From the NCBI GenBank assembly GCA_016859345.1, contig CM029122.1:7244575-7308574 (forward strand): a stretch of DNA of 64,000 nt. The letters run 5' to 3'. Of this stretch, positions 11,061 through 24,000 are shown piece after piece; position 1 is the first letter of the stretch, and every line of letters starts with the position of its first letter. Both the position numbers and the translations under genes were made by a program. The notes beneath the pieces are model-generated. The model was not told the origin of the DNA. It worked only from the letters and a program-made list of their open reading frames with translations, and ran no database searches. The stretch is from Istiophorus platypterus (Eukaryota; Chordata; Actinopteri; Istiophoriformes; Istiophoridae).

Positions 11061-11914
11061 CCTCCGAGGACGCTGTGTTTTTTCAGCCCCTTTGTTTGTT
11101 TTTTTTTGACAAGAGAACAAGGAGTTATGACTGAGGAAAAAAGATGGAAAAACAAATGCAGTATAACTGTTTCATTGCATTCAGACCAGAAAATGTCGAA
11201 AATTTTCCAAGGAAAATGTGCAGTGTTCTGCAAGCTGCACTTGTATCTGATAAACAAACATTTATGAAACTTTTTTAAAGCATCTTCACTTTACAGCCTA
11301 TTTCTACCAGATCCCTAAAATGTTTGCACAGTAGGTTGCTGCTTATATACTTTACTGAAAGTGTTCGATTGTTCTGTACTTAAAACTTCCCCCTTTTGCC
11401 TGGATTTTGATTAGAATATTTTAGATATTATACATTTTGTCATTATCTTATATCCATATATTAAGGATATCTTTTATCTTTAATATACTTCATTGCTTTT
11501 ATTAGTTTATATGTATATCATTTCGTCTTTTGTTGTCCTGTGCATTAATTTCAAATAGTTTTCACTGTTCACATTTGCTCTGCTCAATGTAGACTTGTCA
11601 GTCATCTGTAAAGACCTCTGAATTGCAAGCACCTGCATTAAAAAAGGTGCTGTTCAAATGAGGTTTGGTTGATTCGATTGGTTTGTTAGTTGTGGTCCTG
11701 GCAGTTGCACAAGCTGATGGCTTTCATGATCCTTTTGTACCGGTCTAATATTGAATATTACTGCAGAACCCACCAGAGGGTCTTGAAGATTCAGTGTTTT
11801 TCAACCGTTTAGCCGTTTCATTTAATAAATTGAACTGAATTTCGAAACACTCACAAACACTCACACACACACACACACACGGTGGTGTCAGAAGTGAGGC
11901 AGCAATCATCTATA
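11061..11914. other. intergenic spacer between cwc22 promoter and itprid2 poly(A) site
   Basis: About 0.85 kb of AT-rich DNA. I see no gene; the (CA)n near 11,865-11,880 belongs to the poly(A) downstream element. Confidence 0.6.
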
Positions 11915-11937
11915 CTGAAAATAAATACATCTTTATT
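11846..11937 (-). terminator. itprid2: itprid2 polyadenylation signal with GU-rich downstream element
   Basis: On the minus strand AATAAA (11,937-11,932) is followed about 50 nt later by a (TG)n-rich stretch (11,881-11,846), the classic poly(A) signal plus GU-rich element. This places transcript cleavage near 11,905-11,920. Confidence 0.65.
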
Positions 11938-13109
11938 ATTCTCATCTCTACAGAGTGATCCATCCCTGCAACCCACCGACAAGACATCAATACAAAATAC
12001 ACATCATCATTAATTGTCATCAATAGAAATTAAAAGACACAAATAGTCAGACAGTAAGGTGGAATTAGAAGTGTGTGAAGGATCCTTGATCAGTTAAAAA
12101 AAAAAAAAAGAATGAAACAAAAAATGAATGTGGAGCCTTGGACCTCACCAAGAGTAGTTATCCAGCAGAGCAGAGTCTGCAATCAGTGAAACATGAAAAA
12201 AAAAAACCCAAAGTTTTCTAAAAACACAAAGTCAATAAAGCGAATAGAAGGTCAAAGGTCGGAGCGTTCTCTTGATTGAGTTCGCTTTTAGGTCGTGTGG
12301 TGAGACCTGAGCCAGCTCCACTTGCTGAATAAAGACTGCCAGATACGTTTGAAAGCTCCAAATGATCAGTAAATGGATGTTTGAGTCTAGATTTTTTTTT
12401 TTTTTGCTGCTCCCAAATATCAAGAATGAGCATTAATGTACACAACATTCAGCTTTCAGTAAATTATATCAATTCTAATGGGAGTCTGTGTGTAAATTTT
12501 AAGAATCACTGTTCCATTAAGAAGTTTTATTAAAAACAAAAAAAAAAAAAAGAGGTATTTAGGGGTCTATTTGTCTTGATTGACAGGTCTCTCAGCCAAT
12601 CACACTCAGCTATGGCGCGTGCCAAGTGCTTGTTTCACCTCAACTCCTAAGATTATCTGTCTTCACTAAGTGACAGTATGTCTGGAAATCTCTGAGTGAC
12701 CACACAGACAATACACGGAGGCTGCTGAAGAAAACAGATGTTGAGTGAGTGGCAGTCAATTGTTCAGTGATCAATCAGTTCTGTGGATTCTGTGTAAAGA
12801 GGAAGATAATCTCCCAAAAAAAAAAAGATAACAACAGCAAGCTTCAGGTTACTCTGTGTTAGACGTGCAGGTAGACCGTTTGTGCTGAAGTGACGGAGGA
12901 TGTGTGACCACATCTGAAATGTTAGCAGTGATTGATTGATAATTTATCAACAATAATCTCTGTAATCAGAATATACTGTATGTTCATATTATTGCACACA
13001 GATTTGTCATGAGAAAGCGTGAAGCTAACGTGCTAACACTTCTAAGCTTCGGGCTACACTGCCCACTCACTAAGCGCTTCCCTCTGACCGGTCATTAATT
13101 CATCCTCCA

Positions 13110-13153
<44 letters not shown>

Positions 13154-15958
13154 ACGTCGCTTTGAAAACTTACCGAAACCTGCTGCTGCTGTCGTTGAGT
13201 AACATTTGACCTCTAAAAGCCCGACCTCCACAGAACCACATGACATCACTAACTAACCTCATCACCTGCTCCGGTACAAAGGAGCAGTCACACATTAAAA
13301 AAACAAACAAACAAACAAAAAAAAAAAAACAATAAAAAAAAAACCCAACTGGTGTTCAAGAAGGGTTAAGCTAGCTTAGCAAAAAGACAGCAAGCGAAGA
13401 GAAAAATACTAGCCTAGCTCCATCAGAACAGAAAACAATCCACCTTCTAATAACTTTAACGCTGTCTGATTTACATGTCCTATCTTGTTTATTGAGCAGG
13501 TTTAGAAAAAAATGTAAAAGGGAGACATTGTGGTTTTAGCAGCAGTTAGCATTGGAGCCATTTTGTTAGCCAACAACTTCTAGGGGCAGTGACAGTACAC
13601 AACATCTCCAAACTCCAGTCCTTGAGGCCTTGTAACAGTACAGTTTGACTGGGGTTATTTAGAGAAATAAATGATAGATAATAACAACTTTTGGTGAACT
13701 CTTCCCTGCAGCTAAAATAACTAGCAACACCTGCGTGAGGGAACCTAAGGTGGACCAGGACTTTTAGCTTCAAATCATAAGCTCACTTTAAAAAAGTTGA
13801 GTTATCGTGACCTAGATGTGTTTGAACGGCGTCGTTATGGAACTGATCGACCGGGGATGGCGATGTCTCATCAGAGAGAACGTGGAAATTAAAAGAGTAA
13901 GCTGTGACGGAGGCAAGGGGGAAGGGAAGCATAATGATAGCGATGATGATGATGATGATGATGATGAAGATGAAGAGGGAATCTTGACAGCTGCAGCATC
14001 ATAATCTTCAAACAACATCTTGAAACCCTCCAAAAACCTTTTACCTTAAGCTGAAATGTGCATGGAATGAGTGACTTTGAGGAAGAACTGAGCTCAGTTT
14101 TGAGCTCAGTAGACTCGTATTAAAGATTAAGGAATGTAACCCTTTCTAAAAAGGCATGAGTGCATAGATTTAAAGACAATTAAGGCATTTGTAGTATATT
14201 TAAAGGAAAGGGAATCCCTCAAAATATTCAAAAAAACAAAAAAAAAAAAAAACAAAAAACAAACTCAAAACTGTTTAAATATTTGAGTCTTGAGTTTTGA
14301 GTTATTGGACTCAGAGATTTCTGCCTCCGCTTCAATACAATGGAAGACAGTGGAATTTCAATTGTGGTGCTCACAGCATTGAAAAATGACATTTAAAGTC
14401 ATAAATCTTTAGACCAAGGTAAACTCAGACCTGGTTTTTGACATCATTTGTGATTAGCACTTTCAAGTGACAGCCACCTTCCCTCTATTATTAACAAGTA
14501 ATAGTTTTGACCATTAAGGGTGGAATCTGCCATTCAAGGGATTCACAGAGAACGATGAGGCATTTAAAACAGTATTATTGTTTGTACTTTTATCTAACTG
14601 ATCTCAGCCTCACTGTTTTACTGTTCGCTGTCCTATATCCCCTACATTTGCATTAACCTACTGCTAATGTTACCCTACTGCTGCTGCTGCTTCACATTAA
14701 AAAACATACAAGTGCAAAACACAAGATAGCTCTTATTGTAAAGAATCCACAGGATACACAAAATAAACTAAACTTTAACTAAAAAAATTCAACAGCAACA
14801 TATCAAGAAACAGTGTCCTTGTATTCCACTGTTTTCACTTTAACTTATACGGAAGAAATTCTCCCTATGACAATTATTTAGAGCAACTGCTTTGTGGATG
14901 ATTCATAATAGCAGAGACACTGTTTCTGTTTTGAATCTTTTAAATGCCATCTTTCATTGCTGTGACCGGGGACATAATTCACCTTTACTGTACTGAGGCG
15001 TGGACAGAAATCTGACAGGCACAGATATCAAAAATTGTAACTAAGCATCAGAGAAAATATATACATGTTTTTGGTAATACGAGTGAACCAGTTGTTTAAC
15101 GGTATAATTATGAACATTCACTATTCACTACTATTTAACCCTGACCGGTTGGTGAATAATTGAAAAGAGTGTCCTGAAAAAGTTTTAGCCATAGTTTGAG
15201 ACAACATTCAATATGTTATTAGTTACAAGTTGCTTATGCTTATTAATATCATTATTATGAATATCATCATTATTTTTTATTTTTATTTTTTACTTTTTTT
15301 ATTATTATTACTTTTACATGGATTAGCAATGCAGCTGTATTATGTGGGTAAACAGAACATAAATTCTGCTACTGTCCTGATCTGATCTGGTTTCAGGGGG
15401 TAAAGGACCCGGACTAGTAGTGGTGGCAATGGTAGCAGTACTGTTATCAGTACTAGTAGTTGGTTTCAGAGTATTGCAGTGATAGTAGTTTCAGACTTGG
15501 CTTTTGATCACAACACTTTTGAAAAGGCAAACAGGATGTGAGAAAAAAAACAAAAAAACCCAACACATCTCTGAAGGCTCACAGGGAGATGGACGCTGGA
15601 GGAGGCTTGGACGAGCTGGTCCAGACTGGCTTTCCCAGCATGCATCACGCTACCTCAGTCGAGCCAACCAGACAGCAGAAACGTCCTCTCTGCGTCCCGT
15701 CCAAGGCTCTGGCCTCCACTTCTCACTCGTGAGCGTGCTTGTTAACGGTAGGGTGGGCCACAGGTGAGGTGGGCGGAGTTCATCACATGTAGGTGTTCGT
15801 TTCATCAGTGTTACAGACATACAGTGTTACTGACACATAGTGTTGCACACAGACAGTGTTACTCAGCTATACAGTGTTACAGACAGACAGTGGTGCTGCT
15901 CAGGCTGTGGTTACTAAGGCTGAAGGTCAAAGGGGAGGTGCTCTGCTGTCCGCCATGA
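11915..15958 (-). other. itprid2: itprid2 3'UTR (about 4.0 kb)
   Basis: From the TAG at 15,959 to the poly(A) signal at 11,932-11,937. AT-rich with no convincing ORF on either strand. It holds an (ATC)n run at 13,107-13,153, a (GAT)n run at 13,940-13,970, A-rich tracts, and short imperfect ACAGTGTTAC repeats at 15,808-15,895. An alternative AATAAA sits near 12,525. Extent is inferred from the poly(A) signal. Confidence 0.65.
13107..13153. repeat. itprid2: (ATC)n trinucleotide repeat in the itprid2 3'UTR
   Basis: About 15 perfect units, read as (GAT)n in the mRNA sense. Confidence 0.85.
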
Positions 15959-16066
15959 CTACAGGGGTTGTTGTCTGGTGGGCAGGGGCGACTGCCGCGG
16001 CGACACGGCAGACAGCAGCTCGCCGTAGATCTCCCGTCGGACCTCCTGCGCCACGCTCTCACGAAT
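15959..16066 (-). CDS. itprid2: itprid2 coding exon 21 (stop codon)
   Basis: Encodes [20 protein letters not shown] then [15 protein letters not shown] and TAG; compare human [21 protein letters not shown]. Acceptor TTTCCAG. The exon continues into the 3'UTR. Confidence 0.96.
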   Translation of the reverse strand: MRESVAQEVRREIYGELLSAVSPRQSPLPTRQQPL

Positions 16067-16466
16067 CTGGAAAACACAGGGCGAGGTTTTAAAAGAGTTT
16101 TTGAAATCCACCATCCTCACCCAGCTACTCCTTTTCTTAAAGTACCAGTTTGAAATTTGGGAGATTAGCACTGTAAAACCGCAACTTATGTATCATAAAC
16201 TTCAGTTTTTGAACATGTTAAATAGTGAGCTTTACAAGTGCTGTTTGGCAGATGTTTTACCCTTGGACACAGTTCGCCCCTGTTTCCAGTCTTATCACAA
16301 AACCAAGCTAACCTCTCTAATCCTGGCTCCAGATTCATATTTACCATGAAAACATGAGAGTAGTAACAATCACCTCTTCAAACTCTCACTGAGAAAGCAA
16401 ATATTTCCTGCAATGTGGAGCCAATGTTTGAAAAGATGTGATATATCAAAGAAAATCAATATACCC

Positions 16467-16522
<56 letters not shown>

Positions 16523-17666
16523 TGAGTGTGCTTCTTTTAGGTTCTGTCAACACTTCAAATCAGCAATTTTCTGCCCTGAAATTGTTTCCATCCAAAGTTT
16601 TCTCATTGTCTGTCTGGAAATTTTTTTCCTCTATCAAAACAGTTAACTTCAAACATTTACATAATTACTTTGGCTTCACTTGTTTAACTGCTTATTCATT
16701 GATTTTCATGTAAAATTTCTGGCTACAATTTTTCTACATTTTACCTTGTTTATTTGCCTTTTAAAAACTTAACTAGGATTTGAGTTTTGAGTTCATGATA
16801 GTTCTGTTTTAAAAAGTTCAATAGACATTTTTTTAAATTACCCAATGATACTAATAAAGACAAGAGTCTTTAACCAATGATGCGCTGGTAAAGTTACTGT
16901 AAAGATGAAGTGCAAACAGACTGTTACCTCTCTGATGAGCTGCTGCAGGTTCTCCACTCTGAATGCTCCTGCTGCTCCCCCCTCATCTGGTACTTCTACA
17001 CCTCCTCCACCTCCCCCACCTCCTCTGTCCCTCTCTTCCTCCTCCTCTTTCACCTCTCCCTCAATCTGTGTGTTCGGCCGAGGTGGAGGGACAGGGGTTA
17101 TGTTGATTGATGCCCGGTATACGCCTTGTCCATGCTTGCCCTCTCCTCCTCCTCCTCCTCCTCGGACTGGACTGGACGACCGGGAGGAAGGGTTGGTGGA
17201 GGGAGTGTTACCGTCATAGCTGAGTTCTGATTGGAGGAGGAGCTGTTCTCTAAGGAGCTCGGAAACCTGGACAGACAGGAAAAGGCCGTACATTAAGACA
17301 AACCTTGGGATTATTAGCTTTATATAACAAGTCAGTGTGTGTTTGTGTGACTGTGTGTATGCTGACCGGCTCCATGGCTCTCAGAGCAGAGGCGGTGGAC
17401 AGACTGTCAACACTCCTGTCTCTACGGAGAACCTGAGTAAGAAAGCAGGACTGAGAGCGTTACTACGACATCAAGTCACATCAGGTTTATCTGTTTAGTC
17501 CAAAATCACACAAGTGTTCTCAGCTACTGCAGTAAAAGTTCCCAACAAATAAAATGAATGGATATAGTGTTTTCAACGTATATACCCGTTGGTAATGTGT
17601 TGTGAGTTTTTTGTATAAATCCTCTGTTGGTTCAATAAACCTTGTGAGTGTAAGTAAACAACAATA

Positions 17667-17706
<40 letters not shown>

Positions 17707-18057
17707 TGAATGACTTACAGTTACAATACATTGTCTGTGTGTTTTCTGTTTATATACGCTTTGGTGTGTGCAAGTAAACTGTGGCGTGTGTGTGTGGGTA
17801 TATATCGCTTGTTGTACGTGTTGTGTGTGTGTAAACCATGTATTAATTATTTTGTGTAGTATATGCTGTGGTGTGCCTGCTTTATGTACTTTTTATAACA
17901 CTCCGTGTTGTGCATTGTATATACATATACCCTGTGTTGTGTCTGATGTGTCAGCTCCATCAATCTTTCTTCCAGCTGTTGTTCAAGCTCCTGCAGTTCC
18001 TCTCTGACCGCTGATCTCAGAGACTGAAGCTGCTCCACCTCCAACCTACAGATGCAC

Positions 18058-18095
<38 letters not shown>

Positions 18096-21000
18096 AAACA
18101 GAAACACACAGACAACAGGTTTGCTTTGTGTCATAACATCATATATCAACACAGCAGGGTTTACGGTTAAACACACTCTGTTTGCTGTTTTGAGTCACCT
18201 GTCGGCAGGGCTCAGGTGTTTGTAGACCAGAGCTTGCTGACGGATGATCGACAGCTCCAGATCCATCATCTGGCTGCGGAACAAGTTGAGACTCCGCCTC
18301 TTCTGCTGAAACTCTGCCAGCGACTTAAAAACAAAGAGAGAGGGAGATCACTTTAAGTGAGAGCACTTTAATGATAGTGACAACAACAACAGTCCAGTGT
18401 GTTGCCTCCTGGATGGAAAGAGTCTCTGACAAACAGTATGTAAATTTTAGGTTATGCAAAGCTACTATGTTAATTTATGATAAGATTCTCAATAAAGAAA
18501 GATGGGAAATATGTAAACACGGAGCACATGATCCTGGCATATTATCCCTTTAGTAATGACCCTTAATTTTGTTTTTTTTCATGGAAGCCAACTAGAAGCT
18601 ATATGTAGTGAGATTTAAATAGACTTTGACTGTCTATCACCTCTGGATTTAAACCCCAAAATTAACTACTGTATGAACAGCATGCAGGTAAAAGGGATAA
18701 TGGAAATTACAGGGGTGCTGAGGGATGACAGTACCTGGTGGCTGGGCGGAGATGCTCTGCGCTCACTGAACGTGTCAGGAGTGTCGGCCCGGTTCTAGAT
18801 GGAGACAACAGCAATGTCAGGATAGGAAGACTAACACAACAAGCTGACAACATAACAAGCTGGAGCCAGTGGCGGAGTGGCCATCGGGAGAACAGCAGTG
18901 AAGTGTTGATAATTCACATATTCCTCAATATGAATTAAAGTACTCAAAGCTTTGACCTACAGGATTTTATTACAGAAAGATCCAATGAAGGAAGGAAAGC
19001 CACTAAAGTGGGGCAAAGGTCGTATGTGATCCGGTCTGAGTTAAAACCCCCATCTCACTCAAAATATGCAATCCAGTAAACTAGAAGTAGTGACACCATT
19101 ACCCCTGCTGTTGAAGATGGGTTCTCAGGGGTCAAGAACAGCAGGGAACAGCTGATCAGCCACACAATTTTCCACCTGCAACGCTACCACCATGAAACTG
19201 GAGGCCCACGACATTTCTAAAACACTACAACTAAAGAAATTACTGCTTAATACTATATGCAAATTGGACAAAAGATACTCAGACTGTGCAGACTAGCTCT
19301 CAAGAGAATGGACTTAAGTGGTTGTTTTGACCTGCGTCATATGCCTCTGGTGCATTTCATCGCTTAACAAAAATGTGGGTTTTGCACCACTGGCCATCAG
19401 TTCCATCAGTTTTGATAGCTTTGTACTCACCAAGTTAATCGCTTGGATCTAAGAAACACAGGAACAATAGTAGGCATAGGTAAAAATTTTTAGGAAGAGC
19501 TAGAGAGACTGGGACTGGAGAGGACTAACCTGACTCAGACTCTGAACCGTTCCTCTGATATCATGCAGAACTCTCCTCAGCTGCATCTCAGTGCTGGACG
19601 GGCCCTGGGTGAGTCCTGGTCCTGGACCTGTATTGACGGGGGGCGAAACCCCTGGGTAGAAGCCGTGGCCTTGGCCGAGGGCTGAGGCCAGGCCTGGGAG
19701 GACGCCTGGAGTGGGAGGAGCAAGACCCGGGTGTAGGCCGTGCTCCGGGGCCAACAGCGGAACGGGGTGGGGGAATGCCAGGTGTGGGCTTGTGTTGTAG
19801 CCATGGTAACCAAGGTAGGGTGAGGCAAACTGTGAGCCATGAGGAGAGGCATGGTAAGATGACTGTTGACTGTATGGGTAGTTGTAGCCCTGGTGGTGCA
19901 TTGCGGGAGTTCCAGGATGCAGGTGAGGAGCTGGGGAAATTGAGGGCTGATGCAGGTTTGAGAGGCTGCTGTGATGGGACATTACGGGAGTTGCAGGCTG
20001 GTGGAGACAGGTCAGACTGGAATGGTGGGGGTGGTGGAGATTGGGAAGACTGGCGTACGGATGGAGAGGGGAGGGGCACTGCGTGGGAGGGTTCATAGTG
20101 AAGGGGTTTGGGTTAAGGCTGGGACTGGGATTGTTGCTGGGGTTTAAGTGCTGAGATGTGGGATTAGGGCTAGGGTAAGGATAAGAGAACATCATCTCCC
20201 CTGGTCTCAAACTCTGCTGGTTTGGGCTGGCACTCATGCTTTGTTGTAGGCGGCCAGGTGGCTGCTGATTGGAGGAAAGATCAGGGACGCTCTGCGTGCT
20301 CCAGGAGTTGGCACAGTCTGCTGGTGACCAATCAGGAGGAGGGCTGGAACTCTGCAGGCAGTAGGATGACCTCATCAGGTAGCGTGGGATTGGTTTAGGA
20401 GGGATGGGAGCTTCTGTGGGAGGCCTTGGTGGTTGGTTGGTAGAACTAGATGAGGAGGTAGGGTTTATGATCAGAGTAGACAGACAGTTGTTTTGTCCTT
20501 CCTCCTCCTCTTCCTTGTCACCCTCCTCCGGGGTGTATTTGAACGAGTACCTGGGCTTGGTGCAGGATGCATGGCCTCTCCCAAACTGGATCCTGACAGA
20601 GGACACAACTCTGGAGGGTGAGAGGAGCGAGGAAGGCAGGGAGGAGGACCTCTGCAGCGGGATGCTATATCTTCCTCGTCCTCTTCCTGCGTTTAGGGGC
20701 ATCTCACTGGGCTGTGGGTTAACCCGCGGGTTGCCCAGCTGGTTCTTTTTGGCTCGGTTCAGAGCACTGAGGACCGGAGAAGATGGAGCAGGAGGACAAG
20801 GTGAACCAGAGGATGCGTTCTCTTCTTGAGACAGTCCTGGTTCAGCTCCCTCTGCTGGAGGCTGTGTGCCCGCAGCGGTCTCAGTCTGTTCCTGAGCGTG
20901 TTGTTGTGGTTCTTGTTCTGGCGCGGTCACCCTATGGGGACTCTCCAGTTCTTGTTCTGGTTCTGGTTGAGGATCAGTCCGGTCCCCACTCTTAGCTAGC

Positions 21001-24000
21001 TCCTCATTCTGGGTCTCATCTTGCCACGCTCCCATTGGTCTGTCCCTGGGGAGCTGGTGAGAGGAGTACTGTGGAACCTGTTCTGAACTCCCACCGTGCT
21101 CGTCTTCTTCCCTGGCACTTCTCTTCCCATTGCCCTGGCCAGCACCGCCAGGCCCCGGCTCTTCTGCTCTGCTTTCCGGCAAATCAAACGCTGGGTGGTC
21201 CAGTGCGAGGGGCGTGGCCACATCTTGTGACGGGTGCGATGTCACAGTGGTCTCGCTGTCACAACTGTCACTACTTTCCTGTACCTAATTAAAATCAATG
21301 ATCAATTAATTACCAGTTACGGGAGAAGTACTCAGATCAAAATACATTACTAGCACTTGCAAAATGATTTTTAAGTATCAAAAGAACTAATTTGTTGAAA
21401 AATTGTCCCTATGATTGATATATTATTATGGCATTAGATGGTAAATACTGATGTATCAGTGTTTTACTGTTGTAGCTGGTCAAGGTTTTTTAGTCACGGA
21501 GTTCCCCTTTCTAAGGGTTGGGCATCTCCAAACAGTCACATGATAGATCTATGAGATGAATAAGGAGGTAGAAAAGAAACGAAACAAAATTCTGCTTCAT
21601 TGATTTATATAAATATATTTTGGGGCTTTATCCAATATTTATTACTCAAGAGGGTAAAAATATCCAGTATTTGACAAAAAAGCAAACAGTTATTTAAACA
21701 AAACCATCTGAGAGGTTTTGATGGGAAATGTGAAAATGAATCCAAACTATTCTTTTTTTTTTTTTTTGGTAAGAGGCAAGAGCCAAAAGTCATGGGAAGC
21801 CCTGGTTCTATCTTTAACAATGCACTGTATCCATTAGACCTATTGAATGTTCTTTTAATTCAAAACCTTACTTTGAAAAGAAACTGCATGAATGCATTGG
21901 AGTAAAAAAGTATAAAACTGCATAAAAGTGAAACACAATAAAAAAACAAAGTACCTTACAGTAAGAATTTCACAAAACTTTACTTAAGAACAGTACTTGA
22001 GTAGATGGACTTGGTTTCTATAGGTTAATTACTATTTTTATTACTGACCTAACTATCACGGTGATAGTTCTGCTGTACGTAAAATAAGATGAACTCCTGC
22101 CGGGAAAAATTAAATTAAAAAGTAGCAACAGCATGACTAAGGAATTCAACATGATAATCATCCTGGATAATAAGTTGAGTTCAGTAAAACGGTCATAAAT
22201 TATTGCCAAAAAATTACAGAGAAATGTTGTTTTCATTTTTCGTTTTGATAGTTTTGTTTTTCATAGGAAAAAACCAAAACATTTAACCCCCCTTAGAGAA
22301 AAGCCTGACATCTATCAAGGGTCAGAGGATGAAGAGCAGAGGGTGTTTAATGCTGTACAGATTGTGAAGCCCCCTGAGCTAAATCTTTGATATTGAGGTA
22401 TTTGACCTGTCCGGCTGCTATTGGTTGGTCTTGTGTGCTACAAGTGGTAGGTTTTACTCAACATTTTCAATTTTTGAAAAATGGTATTTATTTGAAGTGT
22501 ATCAAGTATTCAAATGGATTTTCTTAGCTGAATGCTTCAGACATAAATCTGCAGCAGCTAAAGCGGTTCTGAATTGTTTTTTTTTCTTTTCTTTTTTCTG
22601 AAAGGTAAATGTTCCAGACTGGGCAGAAAGCTTTTATTACACACCATGAAACCATTTCCCCCCAGTTTAAATGTGACTAATCTGCAGGAATATGTCTGGT
22701 CTTGGTTTGGTAAGTCTCTGATTGGAATTGAATGAGTCATATTGAATAACACAAACGGTCAAAGGTGGTGACCCTAAACTGTGACGAAGACCTCGAATAA
22801 AGCACACAAACAGACCTTGAGGTAGCTGTTGAAGTCGGCTGAGGGCTCCTCGGCAAAACCACTGCTGTCTGACTGCTGACTGACTGTCCTAAACAGATCT
22901 GGGACAGAGACACAGATGATTCAAAATCAAAAAACTAAAATAAAATTATGATTATTCATGCAGTATCCTGTCTGTCCAGCAGGTAGCAGAGTAGACTCAT
23001 TCATACTGAACATAAAGAGACAGGACAGTCTGTCCTCACTGAGATCTGAGTAAACTGAGACACAGGAAACATGCTTACTACATAAAGAAGCTTATATACG
23101 ATATAAACTCAAATATATACGTATATTTATATGTATGTATATACACTGGATGGGACAGAATAGATTTTTATCCTCAAATAATACAGAAACATTCTCGACA
23201 GATACCAAGTGGAGACTCTGCTAGTAGCATATAAAGCAGGAAGACAGAAGCTACAACTCAAATTGTGGTTGTTAAATCTGATTAAACAGATCTAAGTGAT
23301 CTTAGACTCAGGCCAAAATTTGATTTGGCAATTCAACAAAGTCATAATAGCATAACATAATTTTCTTATCTTCCTGAACTCATAGTGATGCTGATTTGAT
23401 TTTATTACAAGTTTCTTTGATGATTGCAAGCCAAGCCACCAAAATAAATCTGTGAGAAAATAGGGCGTTTGTTCAGAATGCTACAGCCAGGATTCTGACT
23501 GATACAACAACAAAAAAAGACACTGCACTGGATCCCTATGACTTTTACTGTACAGTGGTAAAAGTTTGATAGGATTTTCACCATCCCTATACATTTCTAA
23601 GAATCTAAAAAGACCTTCTATACCCTTTATGAAAGAAAAGTGTTTGCTTCCTCTAGGATTTTAAGTCCTATTAGAAATGTGTGTGTGGGTTTTTTCTTTT
23701 TACTGAATATTACATACATTTCTAAGAATGGATGGATTCTTGGAAAATCACATAAAAGGATAGGAACGACTGATTTGACCTGCTAAGGATTAAATTCAAT
23801 CATGTTCAGCATACAATTAAGGGTTCTATTTCAACGATACAATACAGGTAATGTTCATAATGAAATTACAATGTTTTTTTCACGATTACATTGTAAGAGA
23901 GAAATCTAAATTTAGAGAGAAAAATTCCCCAAGTATATTGAATCAGACACACAGAATCAGAAGACAGTCAAGACCGGAAGGGCTCTGTCTAAACACAGAT

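Noticed and set aside
15504..15767. Overlapping plus-strand ORFs of 87 and 64 codons antisense to the itprid2 3'UTR
   Set aside because: No recognisable protein; located inside the 3'UTR of a secure gene.
19577..21223. Several ORFs of 60-163 codons in other frames across the big exon
   Set aside because: Shadows of itprid2 exon 15, whose frame is fixed by phase and homology.
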